A program made the translations under genes and the position numbers. Shown one piece after another: positions 9,133 through 17,375 of a DNA stretch of 64,000 bases. The notes below the pieces were generated by a model. The model was given only the letters and a program-made list of their open reading frames with translations, did no database searches and was not told the origin of the DNA. Where the stretch lies: the NCBI GenBank assembly GCA_023426125.1, contig JAFABI010000090.1:186001-250000 (forward strand). Reading direction: 5' to 3'. Numbering within the stretch: the stretch's first letter is position 1; each line of letters opens with the position of its first letter. Source of the DNA: Bacillota bacterium (lineage in GTDB: Bacteria; Bacillota; Clostridia; Acetivibrionales; DTU013).

Positions 9133-10110
9133 TCATAAATACAACGCTTTTTTCACCGCGTCTACAACCTTTTTCGCCGAAGGCTGCGCCATAAGCTCCA
9201 GGCCATGGTTATAAGGCATGGGCACGTCCTCCGAAGAGATAAGCTCCACGGGTGCATCCAGCAAATCAAAGCAGTTCCGCGAGACGAGCCAGGCCACATG
9301 GGATCCCACGCTTGCAAAAGGCCACGATTCATCGATTACAACGCAGCGGTTTGTTTTTTCAACGGAGCGGTACAGGGTTTCTTCATCCAACGGCCGGATG
9401 GACCGGAGATCCACGATTTCTGCATCGATGCCCAACGTTTCCAGCTCTGCGGCTGCATCCTGGACAATTTTCAGGGGTTTGGAATAGGTGACAAGGGTGA
9501 TATCCTTGCCTTCCCTCTTTACATCCGCCTGTCCGAAGGGGATAAGATATTCATTTTCCGGTACCTCGCCCTTCCATGCATACATCAGCTCACCTTCAAG
9601 GAAGAGTACGGGGTTGTCGTCCCTGATGGCGGTCTTAAGCAGACCCTTGGCATCATAGGGCGTTGCAGGAGCGATGACCTTGAGGCCGGGAATATGGGCG
9701 TAGATGGATTGGAGCGCCTGGGAATGCTGAGATCCGAGATATTCCGCAGGTCCGTTGGGTCCCCGGAACACGATGGGTACGCTGAACTGTCCTCCCGACA
9801 TGTATCTCATCTTGGCAGCATTGTTGACCACCTGATCATATGCCATTAATGAAAAGTTGTAGGTCATCCACTCCACGATCGGCCTTAAGCCCGCCATGGC
9901 TGCGCCGATGCCCAATCCTGTAAAGCCCTCCTCGGTTATAGGCGTATCCACGACCCGGGCGGCTCCGTATTTATCCAGCAGCCCCTGACTAACCTTGTAC
10001 GCGCCGTTATATTCCGCAACTTCCTCGCCGATGAGGAAGACTCTTTCATCTCTGGCCATTTCTTCGTCAATCGCCTGACGGAGGGCTTCCCTGAAAGTTA
10101 TTATCGCCAT
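9133..10110 (-). CDS. pdhB: Pyruvate dehydrogenase-type E1 component, beta subunit
   Basis: The protein has 325 residues, the usual size. It shows GEEVAEYNGAYKVSQGL near the N-terminus, GPNGPAEYLGSQHSQALQ near 115, and the C-terminal transketolase domain with SIRPLDEETL and SSEDVPMPYNHGLE. With E1 alpha it forms the thiamine-diphosphate decarboxylase that loads acetyl groups onto E2. The sequence looks closer to pyruvate than to branched-chain E1 beta; acetoin dehydrogenase beta is a realistic alternative. AAGGAG lies upstream of the ATG. Confidence 0.9.
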   Translation of the reverse strand: MAIITFREALRQAIDEEMARDERVFLIGEEVAEYNGAYKVSQGLLDKYGAARVVDTPITEEGFTGLGIGAAMAGLRPIVEWMTYNFSLMAYDQVVNNAAKMRYMSGGQFSVPIVFRGPNGPAEYLGSQHSQALQSIYAHIPGLKVIAPATPYDAKGLLKTAIRDDNPVLFLEGELMYAWKGEVPENEYLIPFGQADVKREGKDITLVTYSKPLKIVQDAAAELETLGIDAEIVDLRSIRPLDEETLYRSVEKTNRCVVIDESWPFASVGSHVAWLVSRNCFDLLDAPVELISSEDVPMPYNHGLELMAQPSAKKVVDAVKKALYL

Positions 10111-10195
10111 TTGCTTTTCTCCTTCATTGTAACATACATTTCTTCCGTTATACCCAGGGTAATAAAAGTTGATATCTATCTATAATACGAATAGT

Positions 10196-11179
10196 TCAGG
10201 CCAATATATCCTGATATAGTGTTTCCGGAGCAGGCTCGTCACTTTCCCCGGCAAACCTGGCGGCAGCATCGGAAACATCCTTGCAGGCTTTGTCTATTTC
10301 CGCATATTCCGCTTCAGACAGCATCCCCGCGTTTTCCAGGGCACTTCTGAAAATGAGGATGGGATCTTGCTGCCGGTATGCTTCCAGCTCCTCTTTTGTC
10401 CTGTATTTACCCGGATCACTCATGGAATGGCCTTTATACCTATAGGTCTTAATCTCCAGGAATGACGGTGTGCCGCTGTGCCGGGCGAGCTCCGCCGCAG
10501 CGGCAACTTCTTCGAATACCTCAAGGACATCCATTCCATCCACCTGCTTGCCGGCTATACCGTAGGACGAGCCCATGACGGAAAAATCAGTAACGGAGGA
10601 TACCCTGTGAAAGCTGGTACCCATGCCGTACTGGTTGTTTTCGCAAATATATACGATGGGGAGATTCCAGATTTTCGCCAGGTTGAGGCTTTCATGGAAG
10701 GCCCCCTGGTGTATGGCGCCGTCTCCAAAATAGCATAGCACGACACCGTTTTCCTTATTGTAATTTATTTTGAAGGCTACTCCCGTGGCAATGGGTATAT
10801 GTCCGCCTACAATGCCGTTTCCTCCGTACATGTGCTTCTGCGCGTCAAACATATGCATTGAGCCGCCTTTTCCCTTTGAAGCGCCTGTGACCTTTCCGAA
10901 AAGCTCGGCCATAACGGCATTGGGGCTTATTCCGCAGACAAGCGCATGTCCATGATCGCGGTAACCGGTAAGCACATAGTCCCGTGAGAGATCCAGAGCG
11001 GCAATAGAGCCTGCTGCAACCGCCTCCTGGCCTACATAGAGATGGCAGAAGCCCCCGATCTTTTGCAAGCCGTACATCTGGGCGCATTTTTCCTCAAAAC
11101 GGCGGATAAGGAGCATATCCCTCAAAAGCTTTGTCAGAAATGGCCTGTGGTATTTGCTGATATCCATTTTCTCACCCAT
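10196..11179 (-). CDS. pdhA: Pyruvate dehydrogenase-type E1 component, alpha subunit
   Basis: The 327-residue thiamine-diphosphate subunit carries the GDG(x~26)NN motif: GDGAIHQGAFHESLN from residue 152 and CENNQYGMGT ending near 188. SKGKGGSMHMFD (101-112) and GHSMSDPGKYR (the phosphorylation-loop region) are also typical. The short length fits the compact PdhA/AcoA group. The start codon shares its A with the stop of the upstream gene (TAATG), so the two are translationally coupled. Substrate (pyruvate or acetoin) is inferred from similarity only. Confidence 0.9.
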   Translation of the reverse strand: MGEKMDISKYHRPFLTKLLRDMLLIRRFEEKCAQMYGLQKIGGFCHLYVGQEAVAAGSIAALDLSRDYVLTGYRDHGHALVCGISPNAVMAELFGKVTGASKGKGGSMHMFDAQKHMYGGNGIVGGHIPIATGVAFKINYNKENGVVLCYFGDGAIHQGAFHESLNLAKIWNLPIVYICENNQYGMGTSFHRVSSVTDFSVMGSSYGIAGKQVDGMDVLEVFEEVAAAAELARHSGTPSFLEIKTYRYKGHSMSDPGKYRTKEELEAYRQQDPILIFRSALENAGMLSEAEYAEIDKACKDVSDAAARFAGESDEPAPETLYQDILA

Positions 11180-11631
11180 TATCCTTCCTCCTGCACATCA
11201 AAGCGCACAACTTCCTTTATTCCCTTCATGGGGCTCTGGTAAACCGCCTCCTCCATGACTGTTTCAAGAACGATGAAATCCATTTCCTTATTGACTTTCC
11301 AGAAAACCGTAAGCTTTTTTCCTACCGCCTCCAGAAGCTCTGCTTTGATGGATGGATTATCAATAATGTTGATTCTGCACTTGATGTTCACGATTTTATC
11401 CAGTGCGCGGGTTTGCAATATCCATTCGGCTTCAGGATGCGCGGCCAGATGGATTGCTTTGGCAAACTGGGGCGAAGTGACCGCAAAAATAGTTCCCGGC
11501 CTTCCCTGCAGCATCGTCGGAGTCATCCAGCGCATATGAGGCCTTCCGTCGGCATCCACCGTCGCCAAGACCCCTGCCTTCGAATCTTCCAGTATTTCCG
11601 CTATCCTGCTCATTATTCCATGTATATCCAC
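11179..11631 (-). CDS. Pyridoxamine 5'-phosphate oxidase-like (split-barrel flavin-binding) protein
   Basis: The 150-residue protein has the split beta-barrel pattern: GVLATVDADGRPHMRWMTP at residues 19-37, then TIFAVTSPQFAKAIHLAAHP and a basic C-terminal half. Such proteins bind FMN, F420 or haem, and many have no known reaction. It uses a GTG start (11631-11629) behind AAGGAGG. It is the first gene of the dehydrogenase operon, overlapping E1 alpha by one base, so it may have a role linked to that complex. This is context only. Confidence 0.75.
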   Translation of the reverse strand: MDIHGIMSRIAEILEDSKAGVLATVDADGRPHMRWMTPTMLQGRPGTIFAVTSPQFAKAIHLAAHPEAEWILQTRALDKIVNIKCRINIIDNPSIKAELLEAVGKKLTVFWKVNKEMDFIVLETVMEEAVYQSPMKGIKEVVRFDVQEEG

Positions 11632-11719
11632 CGGTACGCCTCCTTATTTATGATACCTGTCCTGTAATTTTCATGATGTTATTATTTACAACGATTTTAT
11701 AATTACCACTTTCTATAGG

Positions 11720-11740
11720 ATTCGTACCATTTTTACGAAT
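11720..11740. promoter_or_regulatory. 21-bp palindrome upstream of the dehydrogenase operon
   Basis: ATTCGTA and TACGAAT are perfect inverted arms with a 7-bp spacer, about 90 bp upstream of the first operon gene in an AT-rich gap. It has operator form; the regulator is unknown. Confidence 0.4.
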
Positions 11741-11837
11741 TTATTATGATTTTATTTAAAAATTTATTTTGAACTCCGGAATATTAAAAAAATTCGTCAA
11801 TATTTTACAATAAAGCCATAAAAAATGTGAAAAAGCC

Positions 11838-11866
11838 TTGATTAGTTGAGATGGGTGTAATATAAT
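11838..11866 (+). promoter_or_regulatory. Sigma-A promoter of the zinc-ribbon gene
   Basis: TTGATT (11838-11843), a 17-bp spacer and a perfect TATAAT (11861-11866) lie 50 bp upstream of the zinc-ribbon start codon at 11916. Confidence 0.75.
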
Positions 11867-11915
11867 GTAAATGCTTGAATCCTATTATATATACTGAAGT
11901 GAGGGGACTTATATC

Positions 11916-12197
11916 ATGTTCGAAGACAAAACGTTAGTGTGCAAGGATTGTGGCCAGGAATTTATTTTTACTTCCGGAGAGCAGGAATTTTACGCAGCCA
12001 AAGGTTTTCAGAATGAACCAGGAAGATGTAAGGAATGCAGATCTTCACGAAAGACACAATTCAGCAGGGATGGTTCCAAAAGGGAAAGAGAACAATTCGA
12101 TGCAGTTTGCGCACAATGCGGCAAGGAAACAAAAGTCCCATTTAAGCCGCGTCTGGACAAGCCGGTTTATTGCAGCGAATGCTTCGCTAATCGTTAA
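11916..12197 (+). CDS. Double zinc-ribbon small protein
   Basis: The 93-residue protein has four CxxC pairs: CKDC (residues 9-12) with CKEC (38-41), and CAQC near 67 with CSEC near 86. These are spaced as two zinc-binding ribbons, the pattern of the probable zinc-binding domain family found singly in many Clostridia. The region between the pairs is rich in Arg/Lys, which would suit nucleic-acid contact. GTGAGGGGA precedes the ATG. It has its own promoter and hairpin terminator, so it is monocistronic. Function unknown. Confidence 0.8.
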   Translation: MFEDKTLVCKDCGQEFIFTSGEQEFYAAKGFQNEPGRCKECRSSRKTQFSRDGSKREREQFDAVCAQCGKETKVPFKPRLDKPVYCSECFANR

Positions 12198-12237
12198 CAA
12201 TCTGTAAAATCACCGTTGAACTTACATTTGGATGATT

Positions 12238-12271
12238 CTATAGCCCTTTGTATTATACATAAGGGCTATAG
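12238..12271 (+). terminator. Hairpin after the zinc-ribbon gene
   Basis: CTATAGCCCTT and AAGGGCTATAG form a perfect 11-bp stem with a 12-nt loop, 40 bp after the stop. No U-run follows directly (a T6 comes 16 nt later), so termination strength is uncertain. Confidence 0.5.
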
Positions 12272-12505
12272 CTGTATGGATAACTTTTTTGTTTACATAA
12301 TAGGGTGGTTCCAATCGCCGGGTTCTGTTGTATTTGCCCGGGAACACTGAAATATGACTTTCTGCTTTTATGAAAATGCGGACTGTGTTGGCTTGCGTTT
12401 TTGGAGGCTTATACGGGAAGTCCTATTTTCGCCAGTGCCTATTTATACCTGCGATGCCTGTTGTTTTGTGATAGTTAAAACAGTTTACCTTATTATATAA
12501 CAGCA

Positions 12506-12650
12506 TTATCCATAGAATTCCATCAAAAAGCTCGGTTGACATAACTACGAAATAATGTATTGTTTGACGGGCATTTTATCCACAGCTGGAACAAGCTTAT
12601 ATGAGTTATTCACAGATTTATACACATTATCCACAGGTTTTATATTCACA
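12506..12650 (+). promoter_or_regulatory. Cluster of DnaA boxes
   Basis: Four exact matches to the DnaA-box consensus TTATNCACA lie in the same orientation: TTATCCACA at 12576, TTATTCACA at 12606, TTATACACA at 12618 and TTATCCACA at 12627. One-mismatch copies are at 12506 (TTATCCATA) and 12642 (ATATTCACA). The boxes at 12618 and 12627 abut. The surroundings are AT-rich and the gap (12198-12869) has no gene. dnaA and dnaN are not near, so this is more likely a DnaA titration/control site or a regulatory region for hpf than the main oriC. Confidence 0.65.
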
Positions 12651-12668
12651 AAACGGATGTTTTGTGAA
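12645..12668. promoter_or_regulatory. Perfect 10-bp inverted repeat at the edge of the DnaA-box cluster
   Basis: TTCACAAAAC and GTTTTGTGAA are separated by 4 bp, overlapping the last weak DnaA box. It could be an operator or a small hairpin. Three TATAAT hexamers follow at 12722, 12734 and 12744 without good -35 partners. Confidence 0.35.
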
Positions 12669-12869
12669 TTAAATGTGTTAAAAAAGTCCGGCTTTTTTGT
12701 ATGATTCGATGGAAATATCAGTATAATTTATAGTATAATTACCTATAATGATGATAGTGGGACGGCAGGACATGATTTGTTGTTAAGACATTGTTAAATC
12801 GGGGTAATATATCAACACAAAACTTAATCAAGTCTGAATATTTCTACATGACGAAAGGGGCTGTTTTTA

Positions 12870-13403
12870 ATGAAATTTATTATCAGCGGTAAAAACTTTG
12901 AAGTTACGGATGCCTTGAAAGAGAAGATTCATAAAAAGTTTGGCAAATTGGAGAAGTATTTCAGTCCGAACACCGAGACTCATGTGACGATGAGTACTGA
13001 AAAGAGCAGGCATATTTTTGAGGCCACCTTATTTCTCAACGGTATCGTTTTAAGGGCGGAAGTGGAAAATACCGATATGTATGCGTGCATTGACAAGGCT
13101 GTGGACATTCTGGAAGGGCAGATCAGGAAAAACAAGACCCGGTTGGAGAAAAAGCTGCATGCTTCGGCTTTTAAATCCGACGATTTCAAATATGATTCGG
13201 CAGTGGAAGAAGAACGTGAATTCAGGGTGGTCCGTACAAAAAGATTTGCCGTCAAGCCCATGACTGTTGAGGAAGCTATCCTGCAGATGAATCTGCTGGG
13301 GCACGAGTTCTTTATGTTTTCCAATGCTAAATCCCGGGAGGTCAATGTGGTATACAGACGGAAAGACGGCAATTACGGTTTGATCGAGCCTGAGTTCATT
13401 TAA
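12870..13403 (+). CDS. hpf: Ribosome hibernation promoting factor, long form
   Basis: The 177-residue protein has the RaiA/YfiA-like N-terminal domain (residues 1-100, MKFIISGKNFEVTDALKEKI). A basic linker is followed by the C-terminal dimerisation domain (about 120-177, KPMTVEEAILQMNLLGHEFF, ending NVVYRRKDGNYGLIEPEF). Long Hpf joins two 70S ribosomes into inactive 100S dimers in stationary phase. GAAAGGGG lies upstream of the ATG. It is monocistronic, with a strong terminator behind it. Confidence 0.95.
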   Translation: MKFIISGKNFEVTDALKEKIHKKFGKLEKYFSPNTETHVTMSTEKSRHIFEATLFLNGIVLRAEVENTDMYACIDKAVDILEGQIRKNKTRLEKKLHASAFKSDDFKYDSAVEEEREFRVVRTKRFAVKPMTVEEAILQMNLLGHEFFMFSNAKSREVNVVYRRKDGNYGLIEPEFI

Positions 13404-13467
13404 GGCATTGAAAACATAAAAACATATGTTCTTTTTCATTGCATTCGTTTGCTTTTTCGATTATAAT

Positions 13468-13497
13468 AAAACTGCCATATTCGTATGGCAGTTTTTT
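13468..13497 (+). terminator. Intrinsic terminator of hpf
   Basis: AAAACTGCCATA pairs with TATGGCAGTTTT around a TTCG loop and is followed by a T-run; a textbook rho-independent terminator. Confidence 0.9.
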
Positions 13498-13601
13498 CAT
13501 GCCTCGGCGGGATTTGCGCCATGGCAGAATCTGTAGTGGCGTGCCCATGGGAATTGTTGGGGTTGTATCGCTTCAGGACTTTTTAATGTGGGAGAGAGGA
13601 T

Positions 13602-15857
13602 ATGGAACTGATTAACGGTTTAAATAAAGAGCAGCAGGAAGCTGTACTGCATGTGGAAGGCCCGCTCCTCATACTGGCAGGGGCCGGAAGCGGAAAGACC
13701 CGCGTACTCACGCACAGGATAGCATATCTTATCAAGGAAAAAAGGGTCTATCCTTCAAGCATTCTGGCCATAACCTTTACAAATAAGGCTGCGAAGGAAA
13801 TGAAGGAGAGGACTGCCAGGCTTCTGGGAGACATGGCGGAAGATATGTGGGTGAGCACCTTTCACTCCACGTGTGTCAGGATTCTCCGGCGCGATATTGA
13901 GAAAATCGGCTATAGCAGGAATTTTGTCATCTTTGATTCCACCGACCAGCAAACGCTGGTAAAGGATTGCATCAAGGAACTGAATCTAAATGAAAAGAAT
14001 TTTCCGTACAGGGAAGTGCTGTCCAATATTGGCAGAGCAAAGGACGAACTGATGGAGCCGGATGTCTATGCAAAGATGAACGAATCCGACTTCCGGCTGA
14101 GCAAAATGGCGAAAATTTACGAGCTCTACCAAAAGAAGCTTAAAAGCAACAATGCTCTGGATTTTGACGACATCATCCTGATGACCATAAAGCTTTTCCT
14201 GGACAACCCCCCGGTACTGGAGTATTATCAGCATAAATTCAAGTACATACTGGTAGACGAATATCAGGACACCAACACGGCGCAATACACCCTGACCACC
14301 CTGCTGGCGCAGGAATACCGCAATTTGTGCGTCGTGGGCGACGATGACCAGTCGATTTACAGCTGGCGCGGGGCAAACATCAGAAACATCCTGGACTTCG
14401 AAAAAGAGTTCAAGGGTTGTAAAGTAGTAAAGCTGGAGCAGAATTACCGCTCTACCCAGTCCATACTGAATGCCGCAAATCACGTCATTAAGAACAACGT
14501 CGGCAGGAAAAAGAAAAGTCTCTGGACGGAAAATCCGATAGGCGGTGGCATACAGCTGTTTGAAGGCGGTAATGAACATGAGGAAGCCGCATTTGTCACC
14601 AGGGAAATTAAGAAACTTATACAGAACGAAAACAGGAATTACAGGGACTTCGCCATTTTATACCGGATCAATGCCCAGTCCCGCGTCCTGGAGGATACCC
14701 TCATGAAGGACGGGATACCCTACAGGATTTTTGGAGGTCTCCGGTTCTACGACCGCAAAGAAATCAAAGATATCATCGCATACTTAAGACTGATCCAGAA
14801 TCCTTCGGATGATATTGCGCTAAAGAGGATCATCAATGTGCCGAAAAGGGGCATTGGCAATACGACTGTCGATACGGCCGAGAAGAATGCCAGAAGCCGT
14901 TCCTGCAGCATATACAGCATCGTGTCCTCAGCCCCGGAAATACCCGAGCTTCAGCGGGCAGCCTCCAGACTGGAGGAATTCACTGCTCTGATCAATGGCT
15001 TCAAGGCGCTGGCGGAAGGCATGAGTGTCTCCGAGCTTATCGGTGAAGTCATTCAAAAATCGGGGATACTGGCGGAGCTGGAAGCGGAGAATACCATTGA
15101 GGCCCGCTCCAGGATCGAGAATATTAAGGAAATGATATCAAGTGCACTGGAATTTGAGGAACAGAGTGAGGAAAAAGGTCTGGAAGCCTTCCTGGCCAAT
15201 GTTTCTCTGGTTTCCGACATTGACAACATGGAGGGCGAAAAGGATACGGTGGTGCTTATGACCCTGCACAGCGCCAAAGGGCTGGAATTTCCGGTGGTTT
15301 TCATGGTTGGGATGGAAGAAGGCGTCTTTCCGGGGCTCAGGTCCATGGGTGACGACAATGAACTGGAAGAAGAGCGCAGGCTGTGCTATGTAGGCATGAC
15401 CAGAGCCAGAGAAAGGCTGTACATGACCAGCGCTTTCAGCAGGACGCTTTTTGGCAATACCACCTATAACCAAGCCTCCAGGTTTTTGAAGGAAATACCG
15501 GCTGAACTCATTGACGGCGGTGCCAGGCTTGTCAAAAAAGCAGACAGCTTTACGGGAAAAGCCGGCAGAAGCTACAACAGCGAGTGGGACGGCAATTTTT
15601 CCGCCGGAGGCGGGCAGATTTCCGGCAGCAACTCCGGATTTGGCGGTACGGTAACGTCGTTTGGAAACCCCGTACTGACAAAGCCGGCCGGCACTGTCAA
15701 TTTTAAACCGGGAGACAACGTAGTTCACAAGAAATTCGGAGTAGGAGTCATAACCTCGGTAGAGAAGGATAATGACGACTACAGGCTGGAAATCCAGTTC
15801 AGACATTCCGGAATGAAAAGGCTGATGGCGGCGTACGCCAACCTGACGAAGCTGTAG
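13602..15857 (+). CDS. pcrA: ATP-dependent DNA helicase PcrA (UvrD/Rep family)
   Basis: The 751-residue superfamily-1 helicase has Walker A AGAGSGKT (residues 26-33), motif Ia ITFTNKAAKEMKER near 56, Walker B ILVDEYQDTN near 215, motif III VVGDDDQSIYSWRGA near 247, motif IV LEQNYRST near 280, motif V TLHSAKGLEFPVVF near 555, and motif VI CYVGMTRARERL near 595. The C-terminal tail (about 700-751, GDNVVHKKFGVGVITSVEKD) is the PcrA Tudor-like domain that binds RNA polymerase. It acts in repair and in clearing stalled forks. GGGAGAGAGG precedes the ATG. Confidence 0.96.
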   Translation: MELINGLNKEQQEAVLHVEGPLLILAGAGSGKTRVLTHRIAYLIKEKRVYPSSILAITFTNKAAKEMKERTARLLGDMAEDMWVSTFHSTCVRILRRDIEKIGYSRNFVIFDSTDQQTLVKDCIKELNLNEKNFPYREVLSNIGRAKDELMEPDVYAKMNESDFRLSKMAKIYELYQKKLKSNNALDFDDIILMTIKLFLDNPPVLEYYQHKFKYILVDEYQDTNTAQYTLTTLLAQEYRNLCVVGDDDQSIYSWRGANIRNILDFEKEFKGCKVVKLEQNYRSTQSILNAANHVIKNNVGRKKKSLWTENPIGGGIQLFEGGNEHEEAAFVTREIKKLIQNENRNYRDFAILYRINAQSRVLEDTLMKDGIPYRIFGGLRFYDRKEIKDIIAYLRLIQNPSDDIALKRIINVPKRGIGNTTVDTAEKNARSRSCSIYSIVSSAPEIPELQRAASRLEEFTALINGFKALAEGMSVSELIGEVIQKSGILAELEAENTIEARSRIENIKEMISSALEFEEQSEEKGLEAFLANVSLVSDIDNMEGEKDTVVLMTLHSAKGLEFPVVFMVGMEEGVFPGLRSMGDDNELEEERRLCYVGMTRARERLYMTSAFSRTLFGNTTYNQASRFLKEIPAELIDGGARLVKKADSFTGKAGRSYNSEWDGNFSAGGGQISGSNSGFGGTVTSFGNPVLTKPAGTVNFKPGDNVVHKKFGVGVITSVEKDNDDYRLEIQFRHSGMKRLMAAYANLTKL

Positions 15858-15957
15858 CTGTTTCTTTGCCACAGCAGGAAAGTATGCATTTGTTTGATAA
15901 GGCGAAAGAAGGTATAAACTCCCGGATGCATGCAAATAATAAACCTGATATGGAACG

Positions 15958-15996
15958 AAAAAGCGTCATGAGCGGTTATGCTTGTAACGCTTTTTT
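15958..15996 (+). terminator. Terminator-like hairpin after pcrA
   Basis: AAAAAGCGT and ACGCTTTTT form a 9-bp stem around a 20-nt loop, ending in a T-run, between pcrA and the small Cys protein gene. Confidence 0.55.
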
Positions 15997-16019
15997 ATGA
16001 CTCATGGGAGGGTTTGAAA

Positions 16020-16214
16020 ATGTCATTTTTTGAATACGGCGATGAGGATATGGCGTCTGCGGCACAATCCTGCAAACTCTTTAAGCCTAACTCCTCATTC
16101 AAGACAGGTGCATTATCGGATGGGATTTCCTGCGGCATATGCAGCAGCTGGAATGGAAGCCGCTGCAGTAAAAGAGTGCTGGATAACACACTATCAGGCC
16201 CTGAATTGGAGTGA
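16020..16214 (+). CDS. 64-residue small protein with four cysteines
   Basis: GGGAGGG lies 7 nt before ATG 16020. The product starts MSFFEYGDEDMASAAQSCKL and has a central CGICSSWNGSRCSK, giving a C-x2-C-x7-C pattern that could bind metal. No signal peptide or membrane segment is seen. The strong ribosome binding site supports expression; the family is not recognised. It lies between the pcrA terminator and a repeat-rich gap. Confidence 0.5.
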   Translation: MSFFEYGDEDMASAAQSCKLFKPNSSFKTGALSDGISCGICSSWNGSRCSKRVLDNTLSGPELE

Positions 16215-16340
16215 GGATTTAATGCTGTTCTTAAGGAGCAAAGCAATGTAGCAATCTTGCTGTCATGCGGGTATGAGATTACCGCGCTATCGCTCGCAAT
16301 GACACACGTGCCCGACATACGCCAAGTGTGGAAACTCGTT

Positions 16341-16432
16341 TGTAGGGGCGGCCATTGGCCGTCCGGTAACTGTTTGACGTAGATTGCATATGCGGACGCG
16401 CAATGTGCTCCCCTATAGGATAGGAGTTTCAC
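16341..16432 (+). repeat. Composite palindromic repeat, copy 1 of an inverted pair
   Basis: About 90 bp contain the GGCCATTGGCC core, a CGTAGATTGCATATGCGGAC spacer, the GCGCAATGTGC core and an AGGATAGGAGTTTCA end. The same order occurs in reverse complement at 17267-17354. The gap 16215-16529 otherwise holds another dispersed-repeat-like stretch (about 16260-16305, TACCGCGCTATCGCTCGCAA) and no gene. Confidence 0.75.
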
Positions 16433-16529
16433 AGCAATGACGCGGTACGCATGATAGGGAAACAGGGTTACTGTCACATGATAATATCATTAATTCTGCG
16501 AGCATGAGCATGTTATAGACCGCCCGGGA

Positions 16530-17180
16530 TTACAGTAAATCCAGCAATGCTTCCGGCTTTGGTATAAGCACCCGTGCTCCGCCTTCCACCAGTTCCCCGG
16601 ATTCCCGGAACCCCCACAGGGCGCCCACAGGATACATGCCTGCAAGGACTGCGGTCCTCATATCGACATTTGTATCACCGAGGTAAAGGAATTCATCTGC
16701 GGGTATACCCAGCAGTTCGGATATTTTTAAGGCTCCGGCAGGGTCAGGCTTTTTTGGCGTCGCAGGACCTTCTCCAAATACCGCGTCAAATTTCCAGCCG
16801 GGAAGAAGTTTTTTTACGATCAGCTGTGTAAATTCATCCGCTTTGTTGGAAAGGATGGCCATTTTGATATTGTTTTCCGCAAGCCCGTTGAGAAGCTGTG
16901 GAACGCCTTGATAGGGTTTCGTCTTGTCAGCCCAGCGTTTTCCGTATTCCAGGCGCATGGCCGTCAAACAGCTTTCGATGGTTGAATCGTCGCGGTGGTT
17001 CTCCGGCAGTGCTTTTATTATAAGATTCCTCAGGCCGTTTCCGACGAAATATTTGTAAGCTTTGGTATTGTGGGACGGGAAGCCGGAGGCTGTAAGAACT
17101 GCGTTTACAGAATCGGATAGATCCTCCAGGGTGTCCAGCAGTGTCCCGTCCAGGTCAAAAAGTACAGCTTTGTATTTCAT
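16530..17180 (-). CDS. HAD-superfamily phosphatase (phosphoglycolate phosphatase-like)
   Basis: The 216-residue protein has motif I FDLDGTLLDT (residues 8-17, nucleophile Asp), motif II ILSNKAD near 113, and motif III KKPDPAG followed by YLGDTNVDM near 170. The cap sits between motifs I and II, as in Gph-type enzymes that hydrolyse 2-phosphoglycolate or similar small phosphates. The frame stays open for 38 codons upstream, but AAAAGGAGACATC directly precedes ATG 17180. The gene is flanked on both sides by inverted copies of one repeat. Confidence 0.85.
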   Translation of the reverse strand: MKYKAVLFDLDGTLLDTLEDLSDSVNAVLTASGFPSHNTKAYKYFVGNGLRNLIIKALPENHRDDSTIESCLTAMRLEYGKRWADKTKPYQGVPQLLNGLAENNIKMAILSNKADEFTQLIVKKLLPGWKFDAVFGEGPATPKKPDPAGALKISELLGIPADEFLYLGDTNVDMRTAVLAGMYPVGALWGFRESGELVEGGARVLIPKPEALLDLL

Positions 17181-17266
17181 GATGTCTCCTTTTTCGTATA
17201 CTATAATATGCATTATACAACAATATAAAAGGAATGTGAACCAAGGTGGACAGCCTCCCCCGGTTA

Positions 17267-17375
17267 TGAAACTCCTATCCTGTAGGGCGCGCATTGCGCG
17301 TCCGCAAATGCTATCTACGTCAAACAGCTACCGGACGGCCAATGGCCGCCCTACATTTGAATTGGGTCGTTATAA
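17267..17375 (-). repeat. Composite palindromic repeat copy 2 (inverted), with a fragment of a second repeat
   Basis: 17267-17354 is the reverse complement of 16341-16432 with few changes. It runs directly into TTTGAATTGGGTCGTTATAA (17356-17375), which matches the right end of the larger elements at 22877 and 29919. Confidence 0.7.

Noticed and set aside
12198..12869. Main chromosomal origin at the DnaA-box cluster
   Set aside because: The boxes are convincing, but dnaA, dnaN, recF or gyrB are not adjacent. Calling it oriC would need whole-genome skew; it is reported only as a DnaA-box cluster.
16530..17294. Longer HAD phosphatase start at 17294
   Set aside because: The extra 38 residues would run through the repeat edge and have no ribosome binding site, while ATG 17180 has AAGGAG in place.
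16341..17354. Composite transposon carrying the HAD phosphatase gene
   Set aside because: The flanking inverted repeats are short and non-coding and there is no transposase, so the arrangement is reported only as an inverted repeat pair.
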